The position numbers were made by a program, and so were the translations under genes. Of a stretch of 64,000 nt of DNA, positions 1 to 9,352 are shown piece by piece. Where the stretch lies: NCBI RefSeq assembly GCF_947495625.1, contig NZ_CANLZW010000022.1, positions 1 to 64,000 of the forward strand, written 5' to 3'. Numbering within the stretch: the stretch's first letter is position 1; every line of letters begins with the position of its first letter. The notes beneath the pieces are model-generated. The model was not told the origin of the DNA, did no database searches, and saw only the letters and a program-made list of their open reading frames with translations. The DNA comes from an uncultured Cocleimonas sp. GTDB lineage: Bacteria > Pseudomonadota > Gammaproteobacteria > Thiotrichales > Thiotrichaceae.

Positions 1-90
1 CCGATAGCAATGGATGAAGGTCTGCGTTTCGCAATACGCGAAGGTGGACGTACTGTTGGTGCTGGTGTTGTTGCAAAAATTATCGAATAA
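1..90 (+). CDS. tuf: Elongation factor Tu, C-terminal end (partial)
   Basis: The first 90 bases read in frame as the last 29 residues of EF-Tu, including the conserved FAIREGGRTVGAGVV segment of the third beta-barrel domain, and end in TAA. EF-Tu delivers aminoacyl-tRNA to the ribosome. The rest of the gene is outside the window. Its position 21 bp before rpsJ is the usual str-to-S10 operon junction of gammaproteobacteria. Confidence 0.97.
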   Translation, partial: PIAMDEGLRFAIREGGRTVGAGVVAKIIE

Positions 91-111
91 TACTTAATTG
101 AGTATATAAAT

Positions 112-423
112 ATGTCAGGTCAAAAAATCCGAATCCGTCTTAAGTCGTTCGATCATAAGTTAATTGATCGTTCTGCTGGAGAAATAGTAGAAACTGCGAA
201 ACGTACTGGTGCTCGTGTAAAGGGTCCTATTCCGCTTCCAACAAGAAAAGAAAGATTTACAATTCTTGTTTCTCCGCATGTTAATAAAGATGCTAGAGAT
301 CAATATGAAATTAGAACGCATAAACGTCTAATGGATATAGTTGAGCCAACTGATCGTACGGTTGATGCTTTGATGAAGCTGGATCTTGCAACTGGTGTAG
401 ATGTACAAATCAAGCTTTTATAG
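112..423 (+). CDS. rpsJ: Ribosomal protein S10 (NusE)
   Basis: The 103-residue product has the same length as E. coli S10 and carries the conserved [13 protein letters not shown] start and the [13 protein letters not shown] segment. S10 is a 30S head protein and, in the family, also NusE, which links RNA polymerase antitermination to translation. It follows tuf by 21 bp. Unlike the usual S10 operon it is separated from rplC by 224 bp holding a promoter-like site and a strong terminator-like hairpin, so it may be transcribed mainly with the str operon. Confidence 0.98.
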   Translation: MSGQKIRIRLKSFDHKLIDRSAGEIVETAKRTGARVKGPIPLPTRKERFTILVSPHVNKDARDQYEIRTHKRLMDIVEPTDRTVDALMKLDLATGVDVQIKLL

Positions 424-527
424 TGTATTAAAGGGGATTCTCTAGATTCTTTTGCTGTCTTTCTTTTATAGTTTAAAAAATATAATTAAAAATAGTTTTT
501 AGAGTTCCCTATACTAGATTTATCTGG

Positions 528-533
528 CATAAT
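528..533 (+). promoter_or_regulatory. Putative rplC promoter, -10 CATAAT with GC-rich discriminator
   Basis: The stretch GGCATAATGCG at 526-536 is identical to that of the rpsT promoter at 15725-15735. The -35 at 17 bp (TTCCCT, 505-510) is poor. A GCG discriminator is typical of stringently controlled ribosomal promoters. It lies just before the hairpin at 546-575, so an RNA started here would fold at once. Confidence 0.45.
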
Positions 534-545
534 GCGCGGCTTTCT

Positions 546-581
546 TCGGCTCGATACTTTTTTGTATCGGGCCGATTTTTT
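546..581 (+). terminator. Intrinsic terminator or attenuator between rpsJ and rplC
   Basis: A 12-bp stem (546-557 with 564-575, one G-T wobble pair, loop of six T) is followed by a run of six T at 576-581, a textbook intrinsic terminator. It sits inside what is normally an uninterrupted operon and 67 bp before rplC. Because the downstream genes must be expressed, a regulated attenuator is more likely than a plain stop. In E. coli, L4 controls an attenuator in the leader before rpsJ; this one is after rpsJ. Confidence 0.75.
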
Positions 582-647
582 CCAAAAAATATCTTCTGAT
601 GTTGTTTAGATACAAGCATCAGTTTAAAGTTTTAATGAGGTGGCCAA

Positions 648-1280
648 ATGGCAATCAGTCTACTGGGTTCTAAAGTAGGAATGACCCGGATATACAATGA
701 AGATGGTAGTGCAACACCTGTGACGGTTTTGCAAATGACACCAAACCGAATCTCTCAACTTAAGACAGTTGAGACTGATGGTTATAATGCTGTTCAGTTA
801 ACGGCGGGTGTTAAAAAAGCTTCAAAGGTAAATAAGCCTGGTTCTGGGCATTTTGCAAAAGCATCTATTGAGTCTGGCATATTGACTCGTGAATCACGTG
901 TTGATTCAGTCGAGGGTTATGAGGTTGGTTCAGAATTAACTCTAGAGTTATTTGAAGCAGGTCAGAAAGTAGATGTTACTGGTACTACAATCGGTAAAGG
1001 TTTTGCTGGTGTACTAAAGAGATATAACTTTGCTGGTAAAGATGCTACTCACGGTAACTCTATAAATCATAGAACCCCAGGCTCTATTGGTCAAAACCAA
1101 ACTCCGGGTCGAGTATTTAAAGGCAAGAAAATGTCTGGTCATATGGGTGCGGTTAAGCAGACAACTCAAAACCTTACTGTAGTAAGTATTGATTTGGAAA
1201 GTAATTTGATGTTGGTTAAAGGTGCGGTACCAGGTTCTCGTGGCGGTAATGTGCTTGTGAAACCAGCTGTTAAGGTTTAG
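648..1280 (+). CDS. rplC: Ribosomal protein L3
   Basis: The 210-residue product matches the family length (209 in E. coli). It has the conserved loop around residues 147-163 with [17 protein letters not shown]; Gln151 corresponds to the glutamine methylated by PrmB in E. coli. L3 starts 50S assembly near the peptidyl transferase centre. A good ribosome binding site (AGGTGG) precedes the ATG. It is the first gene after the rpsJ-rplC attenuator and 5 bp before rplD. Confidence 0.98.
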   Translation: MAISLLGSKVGMTRIYNEDGSATPVTVLQMTPNRISQLKTVETDGYNAVQLTAGVKKASKVNKPGSGHFAKASIESGILTRESRVDSVEGYEVGSELTLELFEAGQKVDVTGTTIGKGFAGVLKRYNFAGKDATHGNSINHRTPGSIGQNQTPGRVFKGKKMSGHMGAVKQTTQNLTVVSIDLESNLMLVKGAVPGSRGGNVLVKPAVKV

Positions 1281-1285
1281 TTCTT

Positions 1286-1891
1286 ATGAAATTAAAAAGT
1301 ATAGAAGGCAAAGCAGTTGAATTAGATGATTCTGTTTTTGCAAGTGAATATAATGAGACCTTGGTTCATCAGGCTGTCGTTGCATATATGAGTGCTGGTC
1401 GTGCTGGTACAAAAGCACAGAAAACCCGTTCTGATGTTAGTGGTGGTGGTGCTAAGCCATGGCGTCAAAAAGGAACTGGTCGAGCAAGAGCGGGGACATC
1501 ACGTGGGCCAATCTGGCGCGGCGGTGGTGCTACATTCGCAGCAAGACCTAGAGATCATTCAAAAAAGCTTAATAAGAAAATGTATAGAGCTGCTATGCGT
1601 TCTATTTTTTCTGAATTGGTTCGCTCAGAGTCATTGATTATTGTTGATGATTTCTCAATAGCAGAGCCTAAGACAAAAAGTATGATTGATGCTTTAGCTG
1701 GTTGGAAAGTTAGTGCAGATGCATTGTTAGTGGGAGTTGAGAATGAAGATAATGTAAGTCTTTCTTCTCGTAATATCCCTAACTGCGAATATATTGAGCT
1801 TGCTAAGTTGAATCCAGTAAGTTTGGTTTCTCATGATCATGTGGTTATGACTTCCTCAGCTGTTTCAAAAGTTCAGGAGTGGTTATCATGA
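1286..1891 (+). CDS. rplD: Ribosomal protein L4
   Basis: At 201 residues it equals E. coli L4 in length and has the conserved basic loop [19 protein letters not shown] that reaches into the exit tunnel. In enterobacteria L4 also represses its own operon by binding the S10 leader. That makes the hairpin at 546-581 a natural candidate target, although this is only inference. The stop codon overlaps the rplW start (ATGA), implying translational coupling. Confidence 0.98.
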   Translation: MKLKSIEGKAVELDDSVFASEYNETLVHQAVVAYMSAGRAGTKAQKTRSDVSGGGAKPWRQKGTGRARAGTSRGPIWRGGGATFAARPRDHSKKLNKKMYRAAMRSIFSELVRSESLIIVDDFSIAEPKTKSMIDALAGWKVSADALLVGVENEDNVSLSSRNIPNCEYIELAKLNPVSLVSHDHVVMTSSAVSKVQEWLS

Positions 1892-2190
1892 TTAGTAAAG
1901 CAGAAGAAAGATTATACCAAGTACTTTTTGGTCCTCATGTTACAGAAAAAGCTGTTTCTGGTAATGAGTCAAATACGCATGTTTTTAAGGTTGCTACTAC
2001 TGCAACTAAAGGTGAGATAAAGACTGCTGTTGAAACTCTTTTTGAGGTAGAAGTTGCTGATGTTCGCTCTGTGAATGTTAAAGGGAAGAGCAAAAACTTC
2101 GGAAAAAGAAAAGGTTCTAGAAAAGATTGGAAAAAAGCTTATGTCAGATTGGCAGAAGGCTCTACTCTTAATGTTGAAGCTGAGGGTTAA
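1888..2190 (+). CDS. rplW: Ribosomal protein L23
   Basis: I chose the ATG at 1888, which gives 100 residues as in E. coli. It overlaps the rplD stop as ATGA and has AGGAG 9 bp upstream; a GTG at 1879 in the same frame lies within that binding site. L23 sits at the polypeptide exit and is the docking site for trigger factor and SRP. Confidence 0.96.
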   Translation: MISKAEERLYQVLFGPHVTEKAVSGNESNTHVFKVATTATKGEIKTAVETLFEVEVADVRSVNVKGKSKNFGKRKGSRKDWKKAYVRLAEGSTLNVEAEG

Positions 2191-2193
2191 GAC

Positions 2194-3021
2194 ATGGCTA
2201 TCTTGAAAATGAAACCAACCTCTCCTGGTCGTCGTCATCAGGTTAGAGTTATAAATAATGAATTACATAAGGGGAGTCCTTGTAAAGCTCTTCTTGAGAA
2301 AAAAAGCAAATCTGGTGGACGTAACAATAATGGCCGTATCACTACGCGTCATATTGGTGGCGGTCACAAGCAGCATTACCGTCTTATTGATTTTAAGCGT
2401 AATAAAGATGGTATTTCTGCTGAAGTAGAAACTATTGAATATGATCCAAATAGAACAGCTAATATTGCTCTTTTGAAATATGCTGATGGTGAAAGAAGAT
2501 ATATTATAGCTCCTAAAGGTTTGAAGGCTGGTGGATCTGTAATGTCAGGTTCTGAGTCAACAATCGCACCAGGAAACACTCTGGATCTAAAAGATATCCC
2601 TGTTGGTACGGTAATTCATTGTATTGAATTAAAGCCAGGAAAAGGGGCTCAAATTGCTCGTAGTGCGGGTACATCTGCTCAATTGGTTGCTCGTGAAGGT
2701 AGATACTCAACATTAAGATTGCGCTCTGGTGAGATGAGAAAAGTTCTATCTGTTTGTCGTGCGACAATTGGTGAGGTTAGTAATTCTGAGCATAGCTTGG
2801 TAAAGCTTGGTAAAGCTGGTGCAAGTCGTCATCGTGGTGTTAGACCAACGGTTCGTGGTGTAGTTATGAATCCGGTAGATCATCCGCATGGTGGTGGTGA
2901 AGGTAAGACTTCTGGTGGTAGACATCCTGTCTCTCCTTGGGGTACGCCAACTAAAGGCTTTAAAACACGTAAAAATAAACGTACAGATAATCTTATCGTA
3001 CGTCGTAGAAACAAGAGGTAA
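2194..3021 (+). CDS. rplB: Ribosomal protein L2
   Basis: The 275-residue protein is close to the 273 of E. coli L2. It contains the conserved C-terminal [20 protein letters not shown] segment with the histidine needed for peptidyl transferase function in the family. L2 holds the subunits together. It starts 4 bp after rplW stops. Confidence 0.98.
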   Translation: MAILKMKPTSPGRRHQVRVINNELHKGSPCKALLEKKSKSGGRNNNGRITTRHIGGGHKQHYRLIDFKRNKDGISAEVETIEYDPNRTANIALLKYADGERRYIIAPKGLKAGGSVMSGSESTIAPGNTLDLKDIPVGTVIHCIELKPGKGAQIARSAGTSAQLVAREGRYSTLRLRSGEMRKVLSVCRATIGEVSNSEHSLVKLGKAGASRHRGVRPTVRGVVMNPVDHPHGGGEGKTSGGRHPVSPWGTPTKGFKTRKNKRTDNLIVRRRNKR

Positions 3022-3026
3022 TTGAA

Positions 3027-3299
3027 GTGCCACGTTCATTAAAAAAAGGCCCATTTATTGATCATCATTTGATGGCAAAAGTATTGAAAGCTGTAGATGC
3101 TGGAGACCGTAAGCCGATTAAAACATGGTCTAGACGTTCAATGATTGTTCCGGATATGGTTGGTTTGACTATTGCGATTCATAATGGTCGTCAACATGTT
3201 CCGGTACTAGTTAATGAGCATATGGTTGGTCATAAGTTAGGCGAGTTTTCTCCTACTAGAATGTTTCGTGGTCACGTTGCCGACAAGTCGTCAAGATAA
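3027..3299 (+). CDS. rpsS: Ribosomal protein S19
   Basis: The 90-residue protein begins with [12 protein letters not shown], the family signature, using a GTG start 6 bp after rplB. It has the conserved HNGRQHVPV and [11 protein letters not shown] motifs. S19 binds 16S rRNA in the 30S head together with S13. Confidence 0.97.
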   Translation: MPRSLKKGPFIDHHLMAKVLKAVDAGDRKPIKTWSRRSMIVPDMVGLTIAIHNGRQHVPVLVNEHMVGHKLGEFSPTRMFRGHVADKSSR

Positions 3300-3318
3300 T
3301 AGGCGTTAGGATTTTATA

Positions 3319-3660
3319 ATGGAAGTTAAAGCAAAATTAAAGTTCGCACGAATCTCTCCTCAAAAGGCTAGATTGGTAGCGGATCAAGTTCGCGGAATGC
3401 CTGTTGAAAATGCTCTTGAGGTTTTATCCTTCAGTCAGAAGAAAGCGGCTGCAATGGTGAAGAAAATTCTTGATTCGGCAATAGCTAATGCAGAACATAA
3501 TGAAGGAGCGGATATAGATGATTTAACAATCACTCAAGTGATGGTTGATCAAGCTCCTACAATGAAGCGTATACGTCCTCGTGCTAAAGGTCGTGCTAAT
3601 AGAATTTTAAAACGAACAAGTCATATTACTTTGTTTGTTGGCGATGGTGAGGTTAAATAA
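3319..3660 (+). CDS. rplV: Ribosomal protein L22
   Basis: The 113-residue product has the family hallmarks: the start [21 protein letters not shown] and the C-terminal hairpin [20 protein letters not shown] that lines the exit tunnel where macrolides bind. The stop overlaps the first base of the rpsC start (TAATG). Confidence 0.98.
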   Translation: MEVKAKLKFARISPQKARLVADQVRGMPVENALEVLSFSQKKAAAMVKKILDSAIANAEHNEGADIDDLTITQVMVDQAPTMKRIRPRAKGRANRILKRTSHITLFVGDGEVK

Positions 3661-4349
3661 TGGGACAGAAAATACATCCAATTGGGTTTCGTCTTGGTAT
3701 CGCTGCAGATTGGCGTTCTAAATGGTACGCCGAAGGTAAAGAGTATGCAGAATTTTTGCATAAGGATTTGGAAGTAAGAGCTTCTATAGAGAAAAAACTT
3801 AAGCATGCATCAGTAAGTCGTATTCAAATTGAACGTCCAGCTAAGTCAGCTTTCGTGACAATTCATACGGCAAGACCTGGTGTTGTTATTGGTAAGAAGG
3901 GTGAAGATATAGAGCGCCTACGTACTGATACGGCTAAAATGATGGGTTTACATCCAAATAACGTTAAAGTAAATATCGAAGAAATACGTAAGCCAGAGTT
4001 AGATGCAAAATTAGTTGCAGAAAGTATTGCTAATCAGCTAGAAAGACGTATTATGTTCCGCCGCGCCATGAAGAGAGCAGTTGGTAATGCAATGCGACTT
4101 GGTGCGCTGGGAATCAAGATTAGTTGTGGTGGCCGTTTGAATGGTGCTGATATCGCAAGAACAGAGTGGTATCGAGAAGGTCGAGTGCCTTTACACACGA
4201 TGCGTGCTGATATTGACTATTCTACTGCTAAAGCACATACAACTTATGGTGTTATTGGTATTAAGGTCTGGATCTATAAAGGTGATGTTTTCGATCTAGA
4301 GCAAAAACAATCAAATTCTGCTGCCCCTGCTGGCAAAAAGAAGAGATAG
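3660..4349 (+). CDS. rpsC: Ribosomal protein S3
   Basis: At 229 residues it is close to E. coli S3 (233). It starts [14 protein letters not shown] and has a KH RNA-binding domain with the GKKG loop ([14 protein letters not shown]). The C-terminal part has the conserved basic helix [17 protein letters not shown]3 lines the mRNA entry channel. One-base overlap with rplV. Confidence 0.98.
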   Translation: MGQKIHPIGFRLGIAADWRSKWYAEGKEYAEFLHKDLEVRASIEKKLKHASVSRIQIERPAKSAFVTIHTARPGVVIGKKGEDIERLRTDTAKMMGLHPNNVKVNIEEIRKPELDAKLVAESIANQLERRIMFRRAMKRAVGNAMRLGALGIKISCGGRLNGADIARTEWYREGRVPLHTMRADIDYSTAKAHTTYGVIGIKVWIYKGDVFDLEQKQSNSAAPAGKKKR

Positions 4350-4358
4350 AGGTCTGAG

Positions 4359-4772
4359 ATGTTACAGCCTAAAAGAACAAAATTTCGTAAACAGTTTAAA
4401 GGTAGAAATCGTGGCCTTGCAACTGTTGGAAGTAAAGTAAGCTTTGGAGAATATGGTCTTAAAGCAGTTGGTCGTGGTCGTTTAACGGCTAGACAGATTG
4501 AAGCTGCTAGACGAGCCATGACTCGCCACATCAAACGTGGTGGTAAGATTTGGATACGTGTTTTTCCAGATAAGCCTATTACAAGTAAGCCATTAGAAGT
4601 TCGAATGGGTAAAGGTAAGGGTAATGTAGAGTACTGGGTATGTTTAATTCAACCTGGAAGAGTGCTTTATGAAATGGAAGGTGTTTCCGAAGAACTAGCA
4701 AGAGAAGCATTTGCTTTGGCGGCTGCTAAACTACCTATTAAGACAGTATTTGTCACTAGGACGGTGATGTGA
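4359..4772 (+). CDS. rplP: Ribosomal protein L16
   Basis: The 137-residue product carries [19 protein letters not shown] and the [18 protein letters not shown] segment, which in E. coli holds the arginine hydroxylated by YcfD. L16 organises the A-site tRNA binding region of the 50S subunit. Its TGA overlaps the rpmC ATG. Confidence 0.98.
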   Translation: MLQPKRTKFRKQFKGRNRGLATVGSKVSFGEYGLKAVGRGRLTARQIEAARRAMTRHIKRGGKIWIRVFPDKPITSKPLEVRMGKGKGNVEYWVCLIQPGRVLYEMEGVSEELAREAFALAAAKLPIKTVFVTRTVM

Positions 4773-4975
4773 TGAAAGCGAATGAAATTCGAAAGAAAAA
4801 TACAGAAGAACTTTCTACAGAACTATTAGAAAGTCTTAAAGAGCAATTTGTTTTAAGAATGCAAAGAGCGAGTGGTCAACTTAATCGTCCTTCTGAGATG
4901 AAAAAAGTACGCCGTAAAATTGCTAGAATTAAAACAATTATGAATGAGATGCAGTCAACAGGTGCAGGTGAGTAG
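4772..4975 (+). CDS. rpmC: Ribosomal protein L29
   Basis: I chose the ATG at 4772, overlapping the rplP stop (TGATG), giving 67 residues; a GTG one codon upstream would add a second initiator. The product is two helices with the conserved [16 protein letters not shown] core. L29 packs next to L23 at the exit tunnel. Family proteins are usually 63-70 residues. Confidence 0.96.
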   Translation: MKANEIRKKNTEELSTELLESLKEQFVLRMQRASGQLNRPSEMKKVRRKIARIKTIMNEMQSTGAGE

Positions 4976-4976
4976 T

Positions 4977-5240
4977 ATGTCGGAAACAGCTAAAGTTGAG
5001 CATAGCGTAACTGGTAAAGTCGTTAGCAATAAAATGGACAAAAGTATTGTCGTATTGGGTGAAAGAAAAGTTAAGCATCCTCTTTACGGTAAGTTCATTC
5101 GCAGATCAACTAAATACCATGCGCATGATGCTAATAATGAGTGCAATATTGGTGACACTGTAGAAATTAAAGAGTGTCGTCCACTGTCTAAGACCAAGTC
5201 TTGGACTTTAGTTAAAGTGCTACAAAAAACTGCTTCTTAA
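4977..5240 (+). CDS. rpsQ: Ribosomal protein S17
   Basis: The ATG at 4977 directly after rpmC gives 87 residues, matching the family; the frame stays open upstream inside rpmC but that extension is not conserved. It has the OB-fold signature [14 protein letters not shown] and the KYHAHD segment. S17 is an early-binding 30S protein. Confidence 0.96.
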   Translation: MSETAKVEHSVTGKVVSNKMDKSIVVLGERKVKHPLYGKFIRRSTKYHAHDANNECNIGDTVEIKECRPLSKTKSWTLVKVLQKTAS

Positions 5241-5264
5241 GAAAGCATATATCGGTATATTACA

Positions 5265-5633
5265 ATGATTCAAATGCAAACAAATTTAGATATCGCGGAC
5301 AACAGTGGTGCTAGAAGAGTACAGTGTATAAAAGTACTTGGTGGCTCTCATCGTAGATATGCAGGTATTGGTGATATTATTAAAGTAAGTATTAAAGAAG
5401 CTATTCCACGTGGCAAAGTTAAAAAAGGTGATGTGTACACTGCTGTAGTAGTGAGAACTGCTAAAGGTGTTAGAAGAAAGGATGGTTCAACAATCCGTTT
5501 TGATAATAACTCTGCTGTGCTGCTTAATGCCAAACTAGAGCCTATTGGTACTAGAATCTTTGGACCTGTAACACGTGAGCTTCGTGATAAGAATTTCATG
5601 AAGATCATTTCTTTGGCTCCTGAAGTTTTATAA
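5265..5633 (+). CDS. rplN: Ribosomal protein L14
   Basis: The 122-residue protein is nearly collinear with E. coli L14 (123), with [20 protein letters not shown] near the N terminus and the [13 protein letters not shown] segment. L14 contacts 16S rRNA in an intersubunit bridge. It is the first gene of the spc group here. There is no obvious promoter in the 24-bp gap after rpsQ. Confidence 0.98.
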   Translation: MIQMQTNLDIADNSGARRVQCIKVLGGSHRRYAGIGDIIKVSIKEAIPRGKVKKGDVYTAVVVRTAKGVRRKDGSTIRFDNNSAVLLNAKLEPIGTRIFGPVTRELRDKNFMKIISLAPEVL

Positions 5634-5643
5634 AGGTTACCTC

Positions 5644-5958
5644 ATGAATAAGATAGTTAAAAACGACCAAATAGTAATAGTATCAGGTAAAGATAAAGGA
5701 AGACGTGCTAACGTTTCTCAAGTTCTTGATAATGGTAAATTACTTATACAAGGTCTTAACCTAGCAAAGAAACACCAAAAAGGAAATCCACAAGCTGGAA
5801 TACCTGGTGGAATAATTGAAAAGGAAATGCCAGTTGATGCGTCTAACGTTATGTTAGTTAATCCAGCAACTGACAAAGCAGATCGCGTAGGTTTTAAAAT
5901 ACTTGAAGATGGAAAAAAAGTACGTTGTTTCAAGTCTAATGGTGAAGTTGTTAGTTAA
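5644..5958 (+). CDS. rplX: Ribosomal protein L24
   Basis: The 104-residue protein has the KOW motif [18 protein letters not shown] near residue 11, as in E. coli L24 (104). L24 starts assembly of the 50S subunit and later sits near the exit. It follows rplN by 10 bp and is separated from rplE by 44 AT-rich bases. Confidence 0.97.
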   Translation: MNKIVKNDQIVIVSGKDKGRRANVSQVLDNGKLLIQGLNLAKKHQKGNPQAGIPGGIIEKEMPVDASNVMLVNPATDKADRVGFKILEDGKKVRCFKSNGEVVS

Positions 5959-6002
5959 TTAATAATTTAATTGATTAATAAATAGAATTTAAAGGTATTA
6001 AG

Positions 6003-6545
6003 ATGTCTAGATTGCAGGATTTTTATCAGGAAACGGTAGTAAAAGAACTTACTGAAAAGTTTTCTTATAAGAATGTAATGGAAGTCCCTAAGATCACTAT
6101 GATCTCGTTAAATATGGGTTTAGGTGATGCTGTTGGTGATAAGAAAATAGTAGAATTTGCTGTTTCTGATATGACTAAGATTAGTGGTCAAAAGCCAGTA
6201 GTGACTATTTCTAGAAAGTCTATTGCCGGATTTAAGATTCGTGATAATTGGCCGATTGGATGTAAAGTTAATTTACGTCGTAGCCATATGTATGAATTCT
6301 TGGATCGTTTGATTAATATTTCTATTCCTCGTGTAAGAGATTTCCGTGGAATGAATCCAAAGTCTTTTGATGGGCGTGGTAACTATAGTATGGGATTTAA
6401 TGAACAAATCATTTTCCCTGAAATAGATTATGATAAAATCGATAAGCTTCGTGGTTTAGATATTGCAATCACGACTACTGCAAAAACCGATGAGGAAGGA
6501 AGAGCTTTATTAGAAGCTTTCAACTTCCCATTTAAGAAAAAGTAA
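6003..6545 (+). CDS. rplE: Ribosomal protein L5
   Basis: At 180 residues it matches L5 (179 in E. coli), with the conserved [20 protein letters not shown] and [20 protein letters not shown] segments. L5 binds 5S rRNA and contacts the P-site tRNA. It has an AAAGG ribosome binding site. Confidence 0.98.
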   Translation: MSRLQDFYQETVVKELTEKFSYKNVMEVPKITMISLNMGLGDAVGDKKIVEFAVSDMTKISGQKPVVTISRKSIAGFKIRDNWPIGCKVNLRRSHMYEFLDRLINISIPRVRDFRGMNPKSFDGRGNYSMGFNEQIIFPEIDYDKIDKLRGLDIAITTTAKTDEEGRALLEAFNFPFKKK

Positions 6546-6564
6546 ATACAGGATAGTTTAAATA

Positions 6565-6870
6565 ATGGCTAAGAAATCAATGATAGCGCGTGAAGCAAAA
6601 CGTACTAAGTTAGTTGCTAAATATGCTAAGAAAAGAGCTGCATTAAAAGAGATTATCCGTTCACCTATGAGTAGTTTCGAAGAGGTGATGGCAGCAACTG
6701 ATTCACTTCAGAGATTACCTCGAAATAGTTCAAAGGTTAGGCAGCGTAATCGTTGTGTAATTACTGGTAGACCACATGGTGTTTATAGTAAATTTGGTCT
6801 TTGTAGAAATAAATTAAGAGAGTCTGCTATGGAAGGTGATCTTCCTGGTTTGACCAAAGCTAGTTGGTAA
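6565..6870 (+). CDS. rpsN: Ribosomal protein S14, zinc-independent form
   Basis: The 101-residue product is the long form without the CxxC-CxxC zinc motif; its only cysteines are in [12 protein letters not shown] and [11 protein letters not shown]14 is in the 30S head. This form is standard in gammaproteobacteria and spares zinc, whereas L36 in this operon keeps its zinc ligands. Confidence 0.97.
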   Translation: MAKKSMIAREAKRTKLVAKYAKKRAALKEIIRSPMSSFEEVMAATDSLQRLPRNSSKVRQRNRCVITGRPHGVYSKFGLCRNKLRESAMEGDLPGLTKASW

Positions 6871-6882
6871 GGAGTACGTATC

Positions 6883-7278
6883 ATGAGTATGAGTGATCCT
6901 ATCGCAGATATGTTGACACGTATTAGAAATGGACAAAGAGCAAATAAGGTAGATGTTCAATTTTCAGCTTCTAATAAAAAATCAGCAATCTTAGATGTTT
7001 TAAAAGATGAAGGTTATATTGCTGGTTATGAAACAGCTGAAGTAGAAGGTAAGCCTGTTACTACTGTTGTTCTAAAATATTTTCAGGGTGAGCCTGTAAT
7101 AAATACCTTAAAAAGAATTAGTCGTCCTGGGCTTAGAATTTTTAAAGGCAAAGAAGATTTGCCAAGTGTTATGTCTGGATTAGGTGTTGCAATTGTTTCT
7201 ACGTCAAAAGGTGTTATGAGTGGTCGAGCAGCAAAAGCTGTTGGTCATGGTGGCGAAGTTCTTTGTATAGTTGAATAA
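6883..7278 (+). CDS. rpsH: Ribosomal protein S8
   Basis: The 131-residue protein begins [18 protein letters not shown] and has the [14 protein letters not shown] and [13 protein letters not shown] motifs that bind 16S helix 21. In E. coli S8 represses the spc operon by binding near rplE; I did not identify a matching site here. Confidence 0.98.
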   Translation: MSMSDPIADMLTRIRNGQRANKVDVQFSASNKKSAILDVLKDEGYIAGYETAEVEGKPVTTVVLKYFQGEPVINTLKRISRPGLRIFKGKEDLPSVMSGLGVAIVSTSKGVMSGRAAKAVGHGGEVLCIVE

Positions 7279-7291
7279 GCGGTAGTAAATT

Positions 7292-7828
7292 ATGTCTAGA
7301 ATAGCAAGTATGCCGATTGATTTGCCTTCAGGTGTTGAAGCAAAAATCGATGGTCAGAATATTAATATCAAAGGTGCTAAAGGTACGTTTGATTATACTT
7401 TGAATAATCACGTTGAAATTATCCAAGAGGGTAGTCAACTATTAGTTAAGCCAAAGAACGAAAGCATCAAAAAACACTGGGCAATGGCTGGAACCATGAG
7501 AGCAATTACTTTCAATATGGTTACAGGTGTTAGCGAAGGTTTTGAGAAAAAGCTTGAATTAGTTGGTGTTGGTTATAGAGCTCAAGCACAAGGTAATAAG
7601 TTAAATCTTACACTTGGTTTTTCACACCCTGTTGTACATGATATTCCAGAAGGTGTAACAGTTGAGACTCCTAGTCAGACAGAAATCATCATACGTGGTA
7701 TTGATAAGCAGGTAATTGGTCAAACAGCTGCCGAAATTAGATCTTACCGCCCACCAGAGCCTTACAAAGGTAAGGGTGTTAAGTACGCAGATGAAAGAAT
7801 TATTCGTAAAGAAGCTAAGAAAACCTAA
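7292..7828 (+). CDS. rplF: Ribosomal protein L6
   Basis: The 178-residue protein has two repeated L6 folds and the C-terminal motif RSYRPPEPYKGKGVKYADE, as in E. coli (177). L6 lies near the factor-binding site of the 50S subunit. It starts 13 bp after rpsH. Confidence 0.98.
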   Translation: MSRIASMPIDLPSGVEAKIDGQNINIKGAKGTFDYTLNNHVEIIQEGSQLLVKPKNESIKKHWAMAGTMRAITFNMVTGVSEGFEKKLELVGVGYRAQAQGNKLNLTLGFSHPVVHDIPEGVTVETPSQTEIIIRGIDKQVIGQTAAEIRSYRPPEPYKGKGVKYADERIIRKEAKKT

Positions 7829-7840
7829 GGTAATTTTAAG

Positions 7841-8191
7841 ATGAGTAAAAGAGCAGCCAGAATTCGTCGTGGCAAACGTTCTAGAATGAAAATGCGCGAG
7901 TTAGGTGCGACACGTCTTTCTATTTATAGAAGTTCTCGTCATATCTACGCACAGGTTATTTCTGAAGATAACAAAATAATCGCTTCAGCATCGACAGTTG
8001 AAAAAGTTATGCGTGATGATCTTGATTATACAGGTAACGCAGCTGCAGCTTCAGCAATAGGTAAATTAGTTGCTGAGCGTGCTAAAGAAAAAGGTGTAGA
8101 GTCTGTAGCGTTTGATCGTTCAGGTTTTAAATATCATGGTCGTGTTAAAGCGTTAGCAGAAGCAGCACGTGAAGCAGGATTACAGTTCTAA
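7841..8191 (+). CDS. rplR: Ribosomal protein L18
   Basis: The 116-residue protein (117 in E. coli) has an arginine-rich N terminus and the [21 protein letters not shown] ending. It binds 5S rRNA together with L5. Confidence 0.97.
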   Translation: MSKRAARIRRGKRSRMKMRELGATRLSIYRSSRHIYAQVISEDNKIIASASTVEKVMRDDLDYTGNAAAASAIGKLVAERAKEKGVESVAFDRSGFKYHGRVKALAEAAREAGLQF

Positions 8192-8202
8192 AGGTTAAGA
8201 CA

Positions 8203-8712
8203 ATGGCTAGATCAGATAATACAGAAAAGGCAACAGATGGCCTTCAGGAAAAACTAGTTCACGTTAATCGTGTTGCTAAAGTTGTAAAAGGTGGCCGTGT
8301 TTTTGGTTTCACAGCATTGGCAGTAGTTGGTGATGGAAACGGAAAAATTGGCTTTGGTTACGGTAAAGCTCGTGAAGTTCCTGTAGCTATTCAAAAAGCT
8401 ATGGAAAAAGCACGCAAGAACATCGTAAATGTGGCATTGGTTGATGACACGTTACAATATGAAGTTAATGCTAGACATGGTGCTGCACATGTTTTCATGA
8501 AGCCTGCATCTGATGGTACTGGTATCATCGCTGGTGGTGCAATGCGTGCTGTATTTGAAGTTGTTGGTGTTAAAAACGTTTTAGCAAAATGTGTAGGATC
8601 TAGAAATCCTATCAACGTTGTTCGTGCAACTATAAAAGGTTTGGCTGATATGAATTCACCAGAACTAGTTGCGGCTAAACGTGGCAAGACAGTAGAAGAG
8701 ATTAGAGGTTAA
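8203..8712 (+). CDS. rpsE: Ribosomal protein S5
   Basis: The 169-residue product has the S5 double-stranded-RNA-binding-like domain ([20 protein letters not shown]) and [20 protein letters not shown]5 helps decoding accuracy and mRNA unwinding at the entry. It is two bases ahead of rpmD. Confidence 0.98.
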   Translation: MARSDNTEKATDGLQEKLVHVNRVAKVVKGGRVFGFTALAVVGDGNGKIGFGYGKAREVPVAIQKAMEKARKNIVNVALVDDTLQYEVNARHGAAHVFMKPASDGTGIIAGGAMRAVFEVVGVKNVLAKCVGSRNPINVVRATIKGLADMNSPELVAAKRGKTVEEIRG

Positions 8713-8714
8713 AA

Positions 8715-8903
8715 ATGGCTGCTACTAAAGAACTAAAGCTTACAATGTATCGTAGTATGAATGGTAGATTGAAAGCTCATAAATCTTGTGCTCGAGGCTT
8801 AGGAATCAGAAAAATGCATAACAGTGTAATTGTATCTGATACACCTGAAAATCGTGGAATGATTAATAAAATTTCTTACATGCTACATGTAGAGGAAGTT
8901 TAG
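8715..8903 (+). CDS. rpmD: Ribosomal protein L30
   Basis: The 62-residue protein has the L30 core [19 protein letters not shown] and the ending [16 protein letters not shown]. coli L30 is 59 residues. It lies 2 bp after rpsE and directly abuts rplO. Confidence 0.96.
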   Translation: MAATKELKLTMYRSMNGRLKAHKSCARGLGIRKMHNSVIVSDTPENRGMINKISYMLHVEEV

Positions 8904-9338
8904 ATGAAACTTAATACATTAAAACCAGGAGAAGGCAGCGTTTCTAATCGTAAACGTGTCGGTCGTGGTATCGGTAGTGGTTGGGGTAAGACTTGTGCTC
9001 GCGGTCATAAAGGTCAAAAATCACGCTCTGGTGGATTCCACAAAGTAGGTTTTGAAGGTGGTCAGATGCCACTTCAGAGACGTTTGCCAAAAGTTGGTTT
9101 TACATCTCGTGTAGGTCGTGTTTCTGCTGAAATTCGTTTACATGAACTAGCTGCTGTAGAAGCAGATGTAATTGATCTTGATTCACTAAAAGAAGCTAAC
9201 CTTATCAATAAGAGCATACTTAATGTAAAAGTTATGTTATCTGGTGAGCTAAATAAACCTGTTACGTTGAAAGGTATTAAAGTTAGTAAAGGTGCTTTAA
9301 AAGCTATTGAAGCTGCAGGCGGAAAAGTCGAAGACTAA
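8904..9338 (+). CDS. rplO: Ribosomal protein L15
   Basis: The 144-residue protein equals E. coli L15 in length. It has the glycine-rich N-terminal region [20 protein letters not shown] and [18 protein letters not shown]15 is a late 50S assembly protein. It starts at the base after the rpmD stop, and secY follows 14 bp later. Confidence 0.98.
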   Translation: MKLNTLKPGEGSVSNRKRVGRGIGSGWGKTCARGHKGQKSRSGGFHKVGFEGGQMPLQRRLPKVGFTSRVGRVSAEIRLHELAAVEADVIDLDSLKEANLINKSILNVKVMLSGELNKPVTLKGIKVSKGALKAIEAAGGKVED

Positions 9339-9352
9339 CAGGGGTTAATAAA

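Noticed and set aside
1392-1637. Open frame overlapping rplD on the plus strand
   Set aside because: It lies wholly inside rplD in another frame and has no family features.
2746-3054. Minus-strand open frames across the ribosomal genes
   Set aside because: They mirror rplB and rpsS codons and have no start signals or recognisable protein.
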